Shown: positions 12,030 through 23,589 of the stretch, piece by piece
Layout: each line of letters opens with the position of its first letter
How positions within the stretch are numbered: the first letter of the stretch is position 1
From: Gordionus sp. m RMFG-2023
Taxonomy: Eukaryota; Nematomorpha; Gordioida; Chordodea; Parachordodidae
Reading direction: 5' to 3'
Length of the DNA stretch: 64,000 bases
NCBI RefSeq assembly: GCF_954871325.1
Contig: NC_088776.1
Location: forward strand, 14,074,052 to 14,138,051
Notes under the pieces: generated by a model
The model's input: only the letters and a program-made list of their open reading frames with translations
Databases searched by the model: none
What the model was told of the DNA's origin: nothing
Position numbers and translations under genes: made by a program

Positions 12030-13990
12030 GTGGATGGTGGTCATATTGATTCGGAAGTATATGAAACTCACTTGTCTTACTAGAAACTATAGGAATAAAT
12101 TTTTTTAAAGGTTTATATTGATTAATAAGTATATGTAACTCACTTGTATTACTAGAAACTATAGGAATATATTTTTATTGATTCATAAGTATATGTAACT
12201 CACTTGTCTTACTAGAAACTATAGGAATAAATTTTTTTATTGATTCATAAGTATATGTAACTCACTTGTCTTACTAGAAACTATAGGAATAAAATTTTTT
12301 AAGGTTTATATTGATTCATAAGTATATGTAACTCACTTGTCTTACTAGAAACTATAGGAATAAATTTTTTTATTGATTCATAAGTATATGTAACTCACTT
12401 GTCTTACTAGAAACTATAGGAATAAATTTTTTTAAGGTTTATATTGATTCATAAGTATATGTAACTCACTTGTCTTACTAGAAACTATAGGAATAAATTT
12501 TTTTATTGATTCATAAGTATATGTAACTCACTTGTCTTACTAGAAACTATAGGAATAAATTTTTTTAAGGTTTATATTGATTCATAAGTATATGTAACTC
12601 ACTTGTCTTACTAGAAACTATAGGAATAAATTTTTTTTAAGGTTTATATTGATTCATAAGTATATGTAACTCACTTGTCTTACTAGAAACTATAGGAATA
12701 AATTTTTTTATTGATTCATAAGTATATGTAACTCACTTGTCTTACTAGAAACTATAGGAATAAATTTTTTAAAGGTTTATATTGATTCATAAGTATATGT
12801 AACTCACTTGTCTTACTAGAAACTATAGGAATAAATTTTTTTAAGGTTTATATTGATTCATAAGTATATGTAACTCACTTGTCTTACTAGAAACTATAGG
12901 AATAAATTTTTTTTAAGGTTTATATTGATTCATAAGTATATGTAACTCACTTGTCTTACTAGAAACTATAGGAATAAATTTTTTTATTGATTCATAAGTA
13001 TATGTAACTCACTTGTCTTACTAGAAACTATAGGAATAAATTTTTTTAAGGTTTATATTGATTCATAAGTATATGTAACTCACTTGTCTTACTAGAAACT
13101 ATAGGAATAAATTTTTTTAAGGTTTATATTGATTCATAAGTATATGTAACTCACTTGTCTTACTAGAAACTATAGGAATAAATTTTTTTAAGGTTTATAT
13201 TGATTCATAAGTATATGTAACTCACTTGTCTTACTAGAAACTATAGGAATAAATTTTTTTATTGATTCATAAGTATATATAACTCACTTGTCTTACTATA
13301 AACTATAGGAATAAATTTTTTTATCGATTCATAAATATATGTAACTCACTTGTCTTACTATAAACTATAGGAATAAATTTTTTTTAAGGTTTATATTGAT
13401 TCATAAGTATATGTAACTCACTTGTCTTACTAGAAACTATAGGAATAAATTTTTTTTAAGGTTTATATTGATTCATAAGTATATGTAACTCACTTGTCTT
13501 ACTAGAAACTATAGGAATAAATTTTTTTATTGATTCATAAGTATATATAACTCACTTGTCTTACTATAAACTATAGGAATAAATTTTTTTATCGATTCAT
13601 AAATATATGTAACTCACTTGTCTTACTATAAACTATAGGAATAAATTTTTTTTAAGGTTTATATTGATTCATAAGTATATGTAACTCACTTGTCTTACTA
13701 GAAACTATAGGAATAAATTTTTTTTAAGGTTTATATTGATTCATAAGTATATGTAACTCACTTATCTTACTAGAAACTATAGGAATAAATTTTTTTATTG
13801 ATTCATAAGTATATGTTTATCACTTGTCTTACTAGAAACTATAGGAATAAATTTTTTTATTGATTCATAAGTATATGTAACTCACTTGTCTTACTAGAAA
13901 CTATAGGAATAAATTTTTTTATAGATTCTTAAGTATATGTAACTCACTTGTCTTACTAGTAACTATAAGAATAAATTTTTTTATTGATTA
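12030..13990 (-). repeat. 63/72-bp minisatellite, 29 copies, with splice-like signals
   Basis: The unit contains AACTCACTTGTCTTACTAG and alternates between a short form and one with an extra AAGGTTTATA. On the minus strand each unit shows a T-rich tract ending CCTATAG, then 15 nt (TTTCTAGTAAGACAA), then GTGAGTTAC. This looks like acceptor, micro-exon and donor. See findings for the possible coding role. Confidence 0.9.
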
Positions 13991-13999
13991 TATTTTCGG

Positions 14000-14745
14000 A
14001 TTATAAATTTATTAAAAAAACAAAAGTACAATTGCATATATACGTATATCTTTTGTAAATATAAAAAGTATAATAAAGTACAATTTCATATATACGTATA
14101 TCTTTGTAAAAATAAAAAGTATAATAAAGTACAATTTCATATATACGTATATCTTTGTAAAAATATAAAAAAGTATTAATATTTATTATATTTTTGGATT
14201 ATAAATATATTAAAAAACAAAAGTACAATTGCATATATACGTATATCTTTTGTAAAAATAAAAAGTATAATAAAGTACAATTTCATATATACGTATATCT
14301 TTGTAAAAATATAAAAAAGTATTAATATTTATTATATTTTTGGATTATAAATATATTAAAAAACAAAAGTACAATTGCATATATACGTATATCTTTTGTA
14401 AAAATAAAAAGTATAATAAAGTACAATTTCATATATACGTATATCTTTGTAAAAATATAAAAAAGTATTAATATTTATTATATTTTTGGATTATAAATAT
14501 ATTAAAAAACAAAAGTACAATTGCATATATACGTATATCTTTTGTAAAAATAAAAAGTATAATAAAGTACAATTTCATATATACGTATATCTTTGTAAAA
14601 ATATAAAAAAGTATTAATATTTATTATATTTTTGGATTATAAATATATTAAAAAACAAAAGTACAATTGCATATATACGTATATCTTTTGTAAAAATAAA
14701 AAGTATAATAAAGTACAATTTCATATATACGTATATCTTTGTAAA
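14000..14745. repeat. minisatellite of about 145-155 bp unit, 5 copies
   Basis: Each unit contains two related half-units ending TATATACGTATATCTTT, one with GTACAATTGC and one with GTACAATTTC. The array directly follows the last recognised MULE transposase exon, whose final codons (TTTTTACAAAG) look like the start of a repeat unit. The array therefore probably grew from the gene's own exon-intron junction. Confidence 0.85.
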
Positions 14746-17700
14746 AATATTTTAGGGCATGATGGAACCCCTCGAGATGGTTATTTGTGCGGGGCCCATC
14801 TACATGATACCTAATAAATATTAGAAATATTAGAATGATTGATTACAATTATTTTAAGTTTTTATACCTTGTCCATATAGTTTGGGGAAATAAGGCAGTT
14901 TCACCAAGCCACGTATGATCCATATACTCCATAAAACGAAGTAGGGATGGATTGTTAGTTGCCATTGAGTAGCAAGATAAAAGTACCTCGGCCAAATGCT
15001 CCTCCTTGCAAAATGGTAAAGTTGTCATCCGCCTAACAACTATATGGACATGGGAGTCGTTCAGGTAGTCCCTAACTAAACCCAAAGCTTGACATTTCCG
15101 CCATAAAGCTTGAGAATAATGGAAGAAACATCCTAAATATTTTAAATTATAATTTTCATATATTATAATTTAACCTTTGATCACTATATTTGGGAATACA
15201 AATCGAAGAGCAGATATAGCTGCCGCCTCAAAATCTGTTTGGCCAATTGGAGGATTGAAATTAATACCTTCACGGGTACAAAAATTTTTGACTATATGAA
15301 AAAGTTGAATATATGTCTCCCTTGATTTATCTGGAAGGAGAGCATATACAACTGGTATCATGATGTTTTCATACATCACGTGTATGGTATAGAGCTGACA
15401 ATATAATCTCGGAACTATGTAGAAAGTTCCGTCCATATATATTGTCGTAGCAGCTCCCAACAATTTTAACATATCCGTAGTCCCAAAGACCAATATCCTA
15501 TTAGATTCAGTAGGGATGTGAAATCTTTGAGATCTGGTAGAGGTTGCATATACAGGCGTTAATATTATATCCTCAATTGAATGAGGCATGGAAGGCCTAT
15601 ATTTCTTTAGAAGTCTGTCAATATGACCCCTAATTGATATAAAAGGAGGGATTGCCTCTGGATAATTTTCGATGTGAGTAGTCTCTAAACATCTAATATC
15701 GATAGTTTTTTGATAAATATTCATCCTTGTTTCGGTAGGATTTTGGGCAATAGTTCTTTCAAGAACTTCTCTTGTTTTGAGGACCTCAAAATACCCGACA
15801 TCAGGTTGGTGTTCATGTACACCTGATGAAATGTAAATATGGTCATATTTACATTTTGCAGGACAGCCTTGTTTTCTGCAACGGTACTGAACTACATCCC
15901 CCCTTTCATAGTGAAAACGATAGAGATATTCTCGATAAAAGAGGAATGGTTTTCCCTTTTGACCATTAACAAATTGACCTTTAATAACATATATATATTA
16001 TATCATTATATTATATTTTTACCATAAATGTTTTGATTTATGTCAAGCATAGCATATGCCGCATCTATTATTTCAAAATCATCTATAGTTTATTTAATTT
16101 TATTCAATAAAAATATTTAATTACCATCTACATTAGGCAATAAATTTAATGGTGGGCTTGAAGAAGAATGCAATTGTAAATGTGTTACTGTAGCATCTTT
16201 AAAAATAAATGATATAAAATAAAATATTGTATTATTATACCTCCTGTTGTCCTAATTTGAGGTATTTGGGGGATAAGATTATTATTTGCTAAAAAAATAT
16301 TAAGTTTAATGAAAATTTTAAAATACATTGTAAAGGAACAGGGAGCCTTGATACTGTTGCATCTTTAAAAATAAATTATATAAAATAAAATATTGTAATA
16401 ATATACCTCCTGTTGCCCTAATTTGAGGTATTTGGGGGATAAGATTATCATTTGCTAAAAAAAATATATTAAGTTTAATAAAAATTTTAAAATACATTGT
16501 AAAGGAACAGGGAGCCTTGATACTGTTGCATCTTTAAAAATAAATTATATAAAATAAAATATTGTAATAATATACCTCCTGTAGCCCTAATTTGAGGAAA
16601 TTGGAGGACTCTAATTTGAGGTATTTGGGGGATAAGATTATCATTTGCTAAAGAAAATATATTAAGTTTAATAAAAATTTTAAAATACATTGTAAAGGAA
16701 CAGGGAGCCTTGATACTGTTGCATCTTTAAAAATAAATTATATAAAATAAAATATTGTAATAATATACCTCTTGTTGCCCTTATTTGAGGAAATTGGATG
16801 ACTCTAATTTGAGGTATTTGGGGGATAAGATTATCATTTGCTAAAAAAAATATATTAAGTTTAATAAAAATTTTAAAATACATTGTAAAGGAACAGGAAG
16901 CCTTGGTACTGTTGCATCTTTAAAAATAAATTATATAAAATAAAATATTGTAATAATATACCTCTTGTTGCCCTTATTTGAGGAAATTGGATGACTCTAA
17001 TTTGAGGTATTTGGGGGATAAGATTATCATTTGCTAAAAAAATATATTAAGTTTAATGAAAATTTTAAAATACATTGTAAAGGAACAGGGAGCCTTGATA
17101 CTGTTGCATCTTTAAAAATAAATTATATAAAATAAAATATTGTAATAATATACCTCCTGTTGCCCTAATTTGAGGTATTTGGGGGATAAGATTATCATTT
17201 GCTAAAAAAAATTATTAAGTTTAATAAAAAAATTTAAAATACATTGTAAAGGAATACGGAGCCTTGATATTGTTGCATCTTTAAAAATAAATGATATAAA
17301 ATAAAATATTGTAATAATATACCTCCTGTTGCCCTAATTTGAGGAAATTCGAGGACTCTAATTTGAGGTATTTGGGGGATAAGATTATCATTTGCTAAAA
17401 AAATATATTAAGTTTAAAAAATTTTAAAATACATTGTAAAGGAATAGGGAGCCTTGATACTGTTGCATCTTTAAAAATAAATGATATAAAATAAAATATT
17501 GTAATAATATACCACCTGTTGCCCTAATTTGAGGTATTTGGGGGATAGGATTATTATTTGCTAAAAAAAATATTAAGTTTAATAAAAATTTTAAAATACA
17601 TTGCAAAGAATTAGGGAGCCTTGATACTGTTGCATCTTTAAAAATAAATAATTTGTTACAATATATGAAGAAGATATATTCTTACATTTACAAGTGTCAA

Positions 17701-17938
17701 TATGTTGTTTTGTAACAACAATATCTACTAGTGAAAGCTTGGCTCGACCCCCACATTTACATCTACATATTAGGTAAATGTAATTTTGACCATTGCCCTT
17801 GATTAAATATTCATAGCCCAAATAGACAATTACATCATTGTTTTTTTGGGTTTTCTAATAAAAATATATAATGTAATAATAATGGTAATTTACTTTAAAT
17901 TGAATATTTGGTATCCTGGAATAATCTTGTAAATTCAT
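14648..17938 (-). CDS. MULE transposase with two FLYWCH zinc fingers and a 16-micro-exon linker
   Basis: Minus-strand exons: 17894-17938 (ATG, MNLQDYSRIPNIQFK), 17686-17854 (finger 1: YEYLIKGN...YLICRCKCGGRAKL...KQHIDTC), sixteen array exons between 17635 and about 16230, 16125-16196, 16023-16082, 15175-15978, 14868-15132, and 14810 onward. The 804-nt exon has a second FLYWCH finger (PFLFYREYLYRF, VVQYRCRKQGCPAKCKYD, VHEHQPD) and the MULE core with MDGTF and QTDFEAA, carrying the first two catalytic aspartates. CFFHYSQALWRKCQ and RTNNHLEGFH follow. Every exon end fits its neighbour: phase 1 from exon 2 to the core exon, then phase 2 before the RTNNHLEGFH exon. About 750 residues to 14737; from there the frame either reads on to TAA at 14648 or splices further. 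The gene shows no stop or frameshift, so it looks intact up to the C-terminal arrays. Confidence 0.85.
16230..17640 (-). repeat. tandem array of exon pairs inside the MULE gene (8 units)
   Basis: Units of about 165 or 192 bp each hold a 36-nt exon (encoding DATVSRLPVPLQ, slight variants) and a 48- or 72-nt exon (NDNLIPQIPQIRATG, or with an extra RVLQFPQI block), separated by introns of about 41-45 bp. Eight 36-nt exons, four 48-nt and four 72-nt exons total 768 nt. All begin and end in phase 1 and none contains a stop. Confidence 0.85.
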
Positions 17939-19250
17939 ATTGATGCAAAAAGGTTTCTGTTAAATATTATAAATAAAATAATCCTTTCTAAACAACTTTG
18001 GCTTATTTTTTAAATTTTAGCGGCCATTTTTTTGAAGCTCTTTTTGGGGATGTTTTGAGGGTGTTATTGGACGTTTTGGCGATTTTGAACATGGCGATTT
18101 AGTGGTTATACGAAAAAAATCAATTTTAATATAAAATTAAAAATATTATAAATATTAATAGAATTATCTGCTGATTTAAAAGGAATCAATAAAATCTAAT
18201 AAATGATTATTTAATTTAAAATCATTATCAATATAATGAATTGTTATGCCCATAAAGGGTATTTTATTTGGAGAGGACCAAATGTCCATTGTTAAGGAAA
18301 ATTTAGATGTAATGTTAGAAAGTACAGATTTTAAATTGATAAAAGAACTATGATAATGTTTCATAATTTATATTTTTAGTGTTTTTCTAGAAACTAATGT
18401 TAGTGAAGGGTTACAATGTGCTATTAAATTTTTAAAAGTGATATCCTCAACTATTAAAAAGGCTAACTTATTTTGAATGAAAAAGTTTATAATTAAATTA
18501 TTTAAATTAGCTTTATTATTTATATTATTAACTAAAAGTGATTTTATTGTCATAATTTTTTACTGCCAATATTTATTTGTTCACATTTCCTATATAATGT
18601 TGGATAGATGGATTTAAGATGTGTCCATAATCCTGAGGTCCCAAAATTGGGAAGTGATATTTTTTTTTTACATTTATTACAAATTGCCTTTTTTTAGTAT
18701 CACAAGTAGTATAAAATTCCCAGATTTTTGCTGTATTTCGTCTTTTATTAGATATTGATGATTCTTCTTGTTCATTATCGCTATTATTATCAGTACCAAC
18801 AGCATCTATATTTATTAACTCTATTTGGTTTTCATTTATTATAATAGGATGTCTCCCTCGACAAATATTGCAGATAAAAATCCTGAAATCCCTATTTCCC
18901 AACCTCATAGGATTTTCCATGTAAAAAATTTACTTCCATAATAAAAACTATAATTATAAATAACAGCAATATTGATATCACAGTAGTATTTGGAAGAAAT
19001 AACAGATGTAATAAGTTTATGCAATGAAAGTTTTAAAAAATACCACGATATAATTATCCACGATAAAACCAAATAATTATGTTATTTTTAATATTGATAT
19101 TGGTATTGGTTAAAATAATTTTAAACAATATATCAAAACCAATATATTTAGGTAATTGGTATTGGTTGTAAATGCAATACCAATATTTAAATATATATTG
19201 GTATTGTAAACCAATATTATATTGGTATTGGTCCCACCCCTAGGGTAGAC

Positions 19251-20643
19251 TAAGAATAGTGGGTGAATGTATTCTAGGGCACAATGAAATAAGTCATAAA
19301 ACTTGTAAAATATTTTATTAATCTTATTTAGTTATAATATTGAAATTAAGGTCATATATTATTTTGATTGATTATAAATTAGTGTTAAAAATCTGTTTAA
19401 ATTAATCTTTGCTGCTAACATTAATAAATAAAAGCAATGAAGTGTTAAATAGGATAGGAAAAAGGAAATGTTTCAAGTTTGGGAAAAGGCTTGCACATTA
19501 AGATTTATGCCATACAAGACCAATGTCAACTTATCTATACTGTATAATTATTTATAGGTTTAAATTAATGGAAACTACATATGGCATGTATTAAAACCAT
19601 CTGGATTAGGGTTTTGCATCAATATATAATAATAGATTTCCACTTTTTTAAAATTAGTTTAATCTGTGTGATTTTACTAAGAATACATTATATAGGTTAG
19701 GGTTAAGGTTATATTTTTAAATAATGGACTGATATACAGTGAAAAAATGTCATTATTGGGGATTAACTTAAATAAGAGCTAGTATAAACTTTCTATGGAT
19801 ACTGTTAAAGGCGTTATTAAAATGTAGTTTTAGAATGTAGAGGTTGTAATCTGCATTGTCGATTGTAATATGAGTAGAATGGGATGGGATGCAACAGGGC
19901 AACCATGCTTCCCCATAATATAATTGGCAGGGTTGTAAAAACACTGAAATTAGCTTTAATTCAGTTATACTTATTATTTTTGCTGAATTTAAATAATAAC
20001 TAGAATAAATTTATAATTATAAAAATATAATATAAAATTATTTAAATAGCTTATAGTAAATTATATTAATTAAAATAAGTTATAATAATTATAATAGAAA
20101 TTATATAACATTCGTATATCTAATGACTTTTATAAAATATACATAGAAATTTATATATTATTTTTATTTCGTTATATTTTACTTTATCATATTGTATACA
20201 TATTATTCTCTTTTAAACTTGCAAATTTTTGCAAATATATATATAAGGTAAATTTTTGAAAGAAATAATCAGTATGTTATTATTTAATTGTTATAAATTG
20301 ATGCATGAAAATAAAATATAATACGATTCAGTGTAAAATAAAAGTATTATAACTATAATCAATATACTTTTAATCTGCTGGCCAGTTTATCAACAATAAT
20401 AACATAAATTATCACAATAATACACATAGTGCAGGCTAGACAAAATGATATATAAAATTAATACTGATACATATGGAAGAAATTAATGGTGAAGAAAATT
20501 TCAAAATAAATGACTAACGGGTCAATTATAAAGTAAAATTACTAAATTTATTTCAGGTTACAAAATACATTGCATTTTGCCACATGTCTAGTCCTTTATT
20601 TAGAGGACGTAATAGAAGTGCATGCATCAACCATGGGTATAGG
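19251..20643. other. intergenic or intronic, no gene seen
   Basis: AT-rich sequence without recognisable coding exons, repeats or RNA genes. Confidence 0.4.
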
Positions 20644-20849
20644 AAAAAGGCGTCGTTAGCAAGGTGCTTTGGAGGCTAAAGCATTTGAAAATTAGGATTA
20701 CCATATTTTTTTTAATTGGCTCTAACCAATAAATTAATATTTTATATAAATAGCTTTCTTGCGAAATTTTAGGCATAAATATTGTAATATTGTGGCATTA
20801 AATTATAGCACCTTTTAGCCTCCCCATTTGCGAAAAACACTACTCCCTT
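20644..20849. mobile_element. 206-bp hAT-type MITE
   Basis: It is flanked by a perfect 8-bp duplication GGTATAGG (20636-20643 and 20850-20857). The ends are imperfect inverted repeats containing GGAGGCTAAA on the left and TTTTAGCCTCC on the right. Confidence 0.75.
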
Positions 20850-21429
20850 GGTATAGGGCCTAAATAAGCGTAAATGAAACCTCCGATACATAGGGATGAA
20901 AATTATAAGGAAATAAAAACAGTGGTGTTAACTTATTTTGAAATATCCAAAATTAACAAAAAATAAGAATAGGAAAATTATACAATAAATCTACCTTAAT
21001 TTTTTTTAAATTTTCAGTAGATTTTCTAAAGTTTTCAAGGGCTTATTAAGTCCTTTGTGATTCTTCCTATGTTACTGATCCATGCAATCAGCCTAAGACA
21101 TTAAAATTACCTCCAGTTTTTATTTTAGGTAAAAATAAATATTGCATATTCTTTTTTTATTACAAGAGATTAAAAAAGAATGGAACATAAAATTTTTAAT
21201 ATTATCAGCTTCCATCTATTCATCATTAAATATTTAAAACATTAATTCCTTTTTAAAAAAATATATATAATTTCACGCAAAAAATAATTTTTTATTGACG
21301 CTAAAGTGGGGATAGCATGCTCCTTTAATAACTGATATAATACCACTTATTTTTTCCGCCTTCAAGATGACGCTTTATTAGTTTTAAAATCGAAGTTAAT
21401 AATAGTTCAAATTAGAGGTTGAAGGAGTG

Positions 21430-21662
21430 CAGTCCAGAAGTCTGCCCCAACCCAGGCAAAGTGATTTTGGGGTCAGGTCTAACAAACAAAATAATTACAT
21501 GGATAGGCCCAAGTTTTGAATTATTTGATAATTAGGCAAATTTATATCCTTCTCCTTTAAAAAATATTTATAGTCTGGGCTGAACAATTATGGACTGGGG
21601 TAAATAACCCAATAGAATTTTCGATTGACTGGTTTGGGTCAACTTCTAGGTCCAGCATCGCA
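21430..21662. mobile_element. MITE-like element, about 230 bp
   Basis: The end GCAGTCCAGAAGTCTGCCCC and the inverse of GGGTCAACTTCTAGGTCCAGC are imperfect inverted repeats around an AT-rich core with GGGCTGAAC-like motifs. No clear target duplication is visible. Confidence 0.45.
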
Positions 21663-22059
21663 AAAGTGGATCATTTTATTACATTATTAATAAATGATCT
21701 AAATGTGTTAGCTAAAACTTAATTTACGACTCAAACTATATGTAACCAAATTGGTTATTAGCTAAGCACTGAAAAATTATTTGGGGTAACTATAGTGAAA
21801 CGAGTGTCATTTTTAAATATACAATAAAAGGGGGTAAACAAAGTAAGATTTTATTTTAATTTATTACATATTGAAATTAAATATGGAAAGGAAAAGCAAT
21901 AATTAAGATTAGTCATGTTTAACTGATAAAAATAAATTATTTTGTAAATATATAATTTGGTATCGGTCCGATCCGTTTGTCTTTCTTGTATACCATTTCG
22001 CTTCAATATTTCGAAAAATTTCCTAGAAAATTGTAAAATAGCATTATAATTAATATTTA

Positions 22060-22280
22060 CATACAATGTTGTGATGATTTAATGAAACATATTGACGATT
22101 TAATTTAAACGCATGCATGTATAATTATAATCTTTACAAATGTACAACAAAAGAAATAATAAAAGAAATTTCAATAATGCTTTGTCTATATTTTAATTAT
22201 TTTTGCAAATATTAACATTATTTATGAATGAGTTTGAATTTAATCGTCAATATGTTTCATTAAATCATCACAACACTTTA
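22060..22280. mobile_element. foldback MITE with arms of about 45 bp
   Basis: GTTGTGATGATTTAATGAAA (22068 on) has its inverse at about 22250-22276, with arms of about 45 bp nearly perfect and a spacer of about 110 bp. It appears inserted into the first unit of the following tandem array, since both outer flanks match array sequence (AATATTTACATA on the left, TTTTTTAGCAATATTC on the right). Confidence 0.6.
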
Positions 22281-22284
22281 TATT

Positions 22285-22985
22285 TTTTAGCAATATTCTC
22301 AACTTTATTAGCAAATATTTTTCTGAACCTTAAAGGCAAAGGTAATTGTTTTAATTAAAATTTTTTCATAATTAATATTTACATATATATTGTTTTAATT
22401 AAAATATTTTACATAATTAATATTTACATATAAATTTTTTAGCAATATTCTCAACTTAGTATAAATATTTTTCTGAACCTTAAAGGCAAAGGTAATTGTT
22501 TTAATTAATATTTACATATATATTGTTTTAATTAAAATATTTTACCTAATTAATATTTACATATATATTTTTTTAGCAATATTCTCAACTTAGTATAAAT
22601 ATTTTTCTGAACCTTAAAGGCAAAGGTAATTGTTTTAATTAAAATTTTTACATAATTAATATTTACATATATATTTTTTAGCAATATTCTCAACTTAATA
22701 TAAATATTTTTCTGAACCTTAAAGGCAAAGGTAATTGTTTTAATTAAAATATTTTACATAATTAATATTTACATATATATTTTTAGCAATATTCTCAACT
22801 TAGTATTAGCAAATATTTTTCTGAACCTTAAAGACAAAGGTAATTGTTTTAATTAAAATTATAGTTAACATAAATATTTATATATATTTTTTTTAGCAAT
22901 ATTCTCAACTTAGTATTAGAAAATATTTTTCTGAACCTTAATGGCAAAGGTAAATGTTTTAATTAAAAATTATAGTTAATCAAAA
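22285..22985 (+). repeat. tandem array (about 6 units of 115-140 bp) resembling duplicated exon plus intron
   Basis: Each unit has TTTTTTAG, then CAATATTCTCAACTT..., then TTCTGAACCTTAAAGGCAAAG followed by GTAATTG. The first unit can be read as a 51-nt phase-1 exon (IFSTLLANIFLNLKGK). Later units carry small indels or a TAG in that frame, so most copies cannot encode the same peptide. It lies just upstream of the exon at 23009. Confidence 0.6.
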
Positions 22986-23008
22986 ATTTTTAATATATTT
23001 TTCTTAAG

Positions 23009-23134
23009 TATCGTTGGGAAGAAATGAAGAGATTGTGCCTTCCTTAATAAATCTTGGACAAGAAGATGGAGAGAGTGCTGTGGGGATTTCTGGGAATATG
23101 GAAGAAGGTCGAGAAGCTGCTGAAAGTGTTTATG
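23009..23134 (+). CDS. exon of an unidentified gene (copy 1 of a duplicated exon)
   Basis: I do not recognise this protein. A 126-nt segment is open in phase 1 between an acceptor (TTTTTCTTAAG) and a donor (TATG/GTTAATC). It encodes SLGRNEEIVPSLINLGQEDG and then ESAVGISGNMEEGREAAESV, an acidic, probably soluble sequence. Its codon use is less A/T-biased than the surroundings. Its 5' half and the preceding intron sequence (TTAATCAAAA then A/T then CTTAAG) recur at 32455. The piggyBac element lies between the two copies. It could be a host gene or an unrecognised element. Confidence 0.5.
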
Positions 23135-23589
23135 GTTAATCAAAATTTTTTAATATATTTTCTTTTAAATTTTATTACCTTCACTACAAAGGTGGGGTAA
23201 ATACAACCCCACAACTTTTATAATCTTTGTAATACAAAACCTAGAAGATATTCCGACCTGGTTTTTTCAGTAGTTTAATATTTTGTAACAAGGAATACAA
23301 CTTCCAAATTTCATGATTATTGATTTGATAATTTTTGAGATATATGCAATTTGTTGAGCTTGGGGTAAAATATACCCCACCTATGTAATCACGTAATTTT
23401 TTTTTAAAATCCAATTTTTTTTGTTACTAATTATGTTTATGTATGTCAGATTAATAAATATAATTGAAAAAAATATAATTATTTCTATTTTTTGATTGAT
23501 ATATATGACTTTAAATTTGAAAATTTTATATTATTTACTTTTTCAGTGGAGTAAAAAATCATAAATTTAACATATGATTTTTAATTTGA

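Larger units (their letters stand above)
10542..18110 (-). mobile_element. MULE (Mutator-like) DNA transposon nested in the hAT
   Basis: Ends are inverted copies of each other: the left reads ACGAAATCGCCAAGTTCAAA and the right, inverted, CTAAATCGCCATGTTCAAAA. Flanks are a 10-bp direct repeat with one mismatch (CAAAAAAAAT at 10532-10541, CGAAAAAAAT at 18111-18120), fitting the 8-11-bp duplications of MULEs. The insert cuts the hAT transposase between the TMDIWSS and CITLDNA motifs. Inside are a spliced transposase gene with two FLYWCH fingers and four tandem arrays that make up most of the 7.6 kb. Confidence 0.85.
9440..18920 (-). pseudogene. hAT transposase, split by the MULE and degenerate
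   Basis: Reading the minus strand: a BED-finger-like region with KIWEFYTTCDTKKRQ at 18573-18920; SKFSLTMDIWSSPNKIPFMG (the hAT TMDIWSS motif) at 18176-18364; then, beyond the MULE, FFCITLDNANNL and CKCFCHIIHLAV at about 10376-10540, a RWNSTYLML-like block near 10225, IDPRFKL at about 9885-9903, and the dimerization domain AIPATSFSSERAFSEGRYVI at about 9480-9600. Order and spacing are those of a BED-hAT transposase. Several frame changes and stops show it is inactive apart from the MULE insertion. The second BED cysteine/histidine part is in another frame. Confidence 0.85.
8908..19242 (-). mobile_element. hAT DNA transposon (10.3 kb with insert), host of a nested MULE
   Basis: Terminal inverted repeats TAGGGTTGGAAACCAATA (left) and TAGGGGTGGGACCAATA (right, inverted) are flanked by a perfect 8-bp target duplication GGGTAGAC at 8900-8907 and 19243-19250, as hAT elements make. 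The subterminal regions are rich in ATTGGTATTGG motifs. Subtracting the MULE (10542-18110) leaves about 2.8 kb, normal for an autonomous hAT. Confidence 0.92.

Noticed and set aside
12030-14745. CRISPR-like array
   Set aside because: Units are contiguous tandem copies without unique spacers, in a eukaryotic transposon.
16487-17606. Short minus-strand frames beginning MYFKIF or MQCIL in each array unit
   Set aside because: They read through introns of the micro-exon array; the spliced, in-phase reading explains the repeats better.
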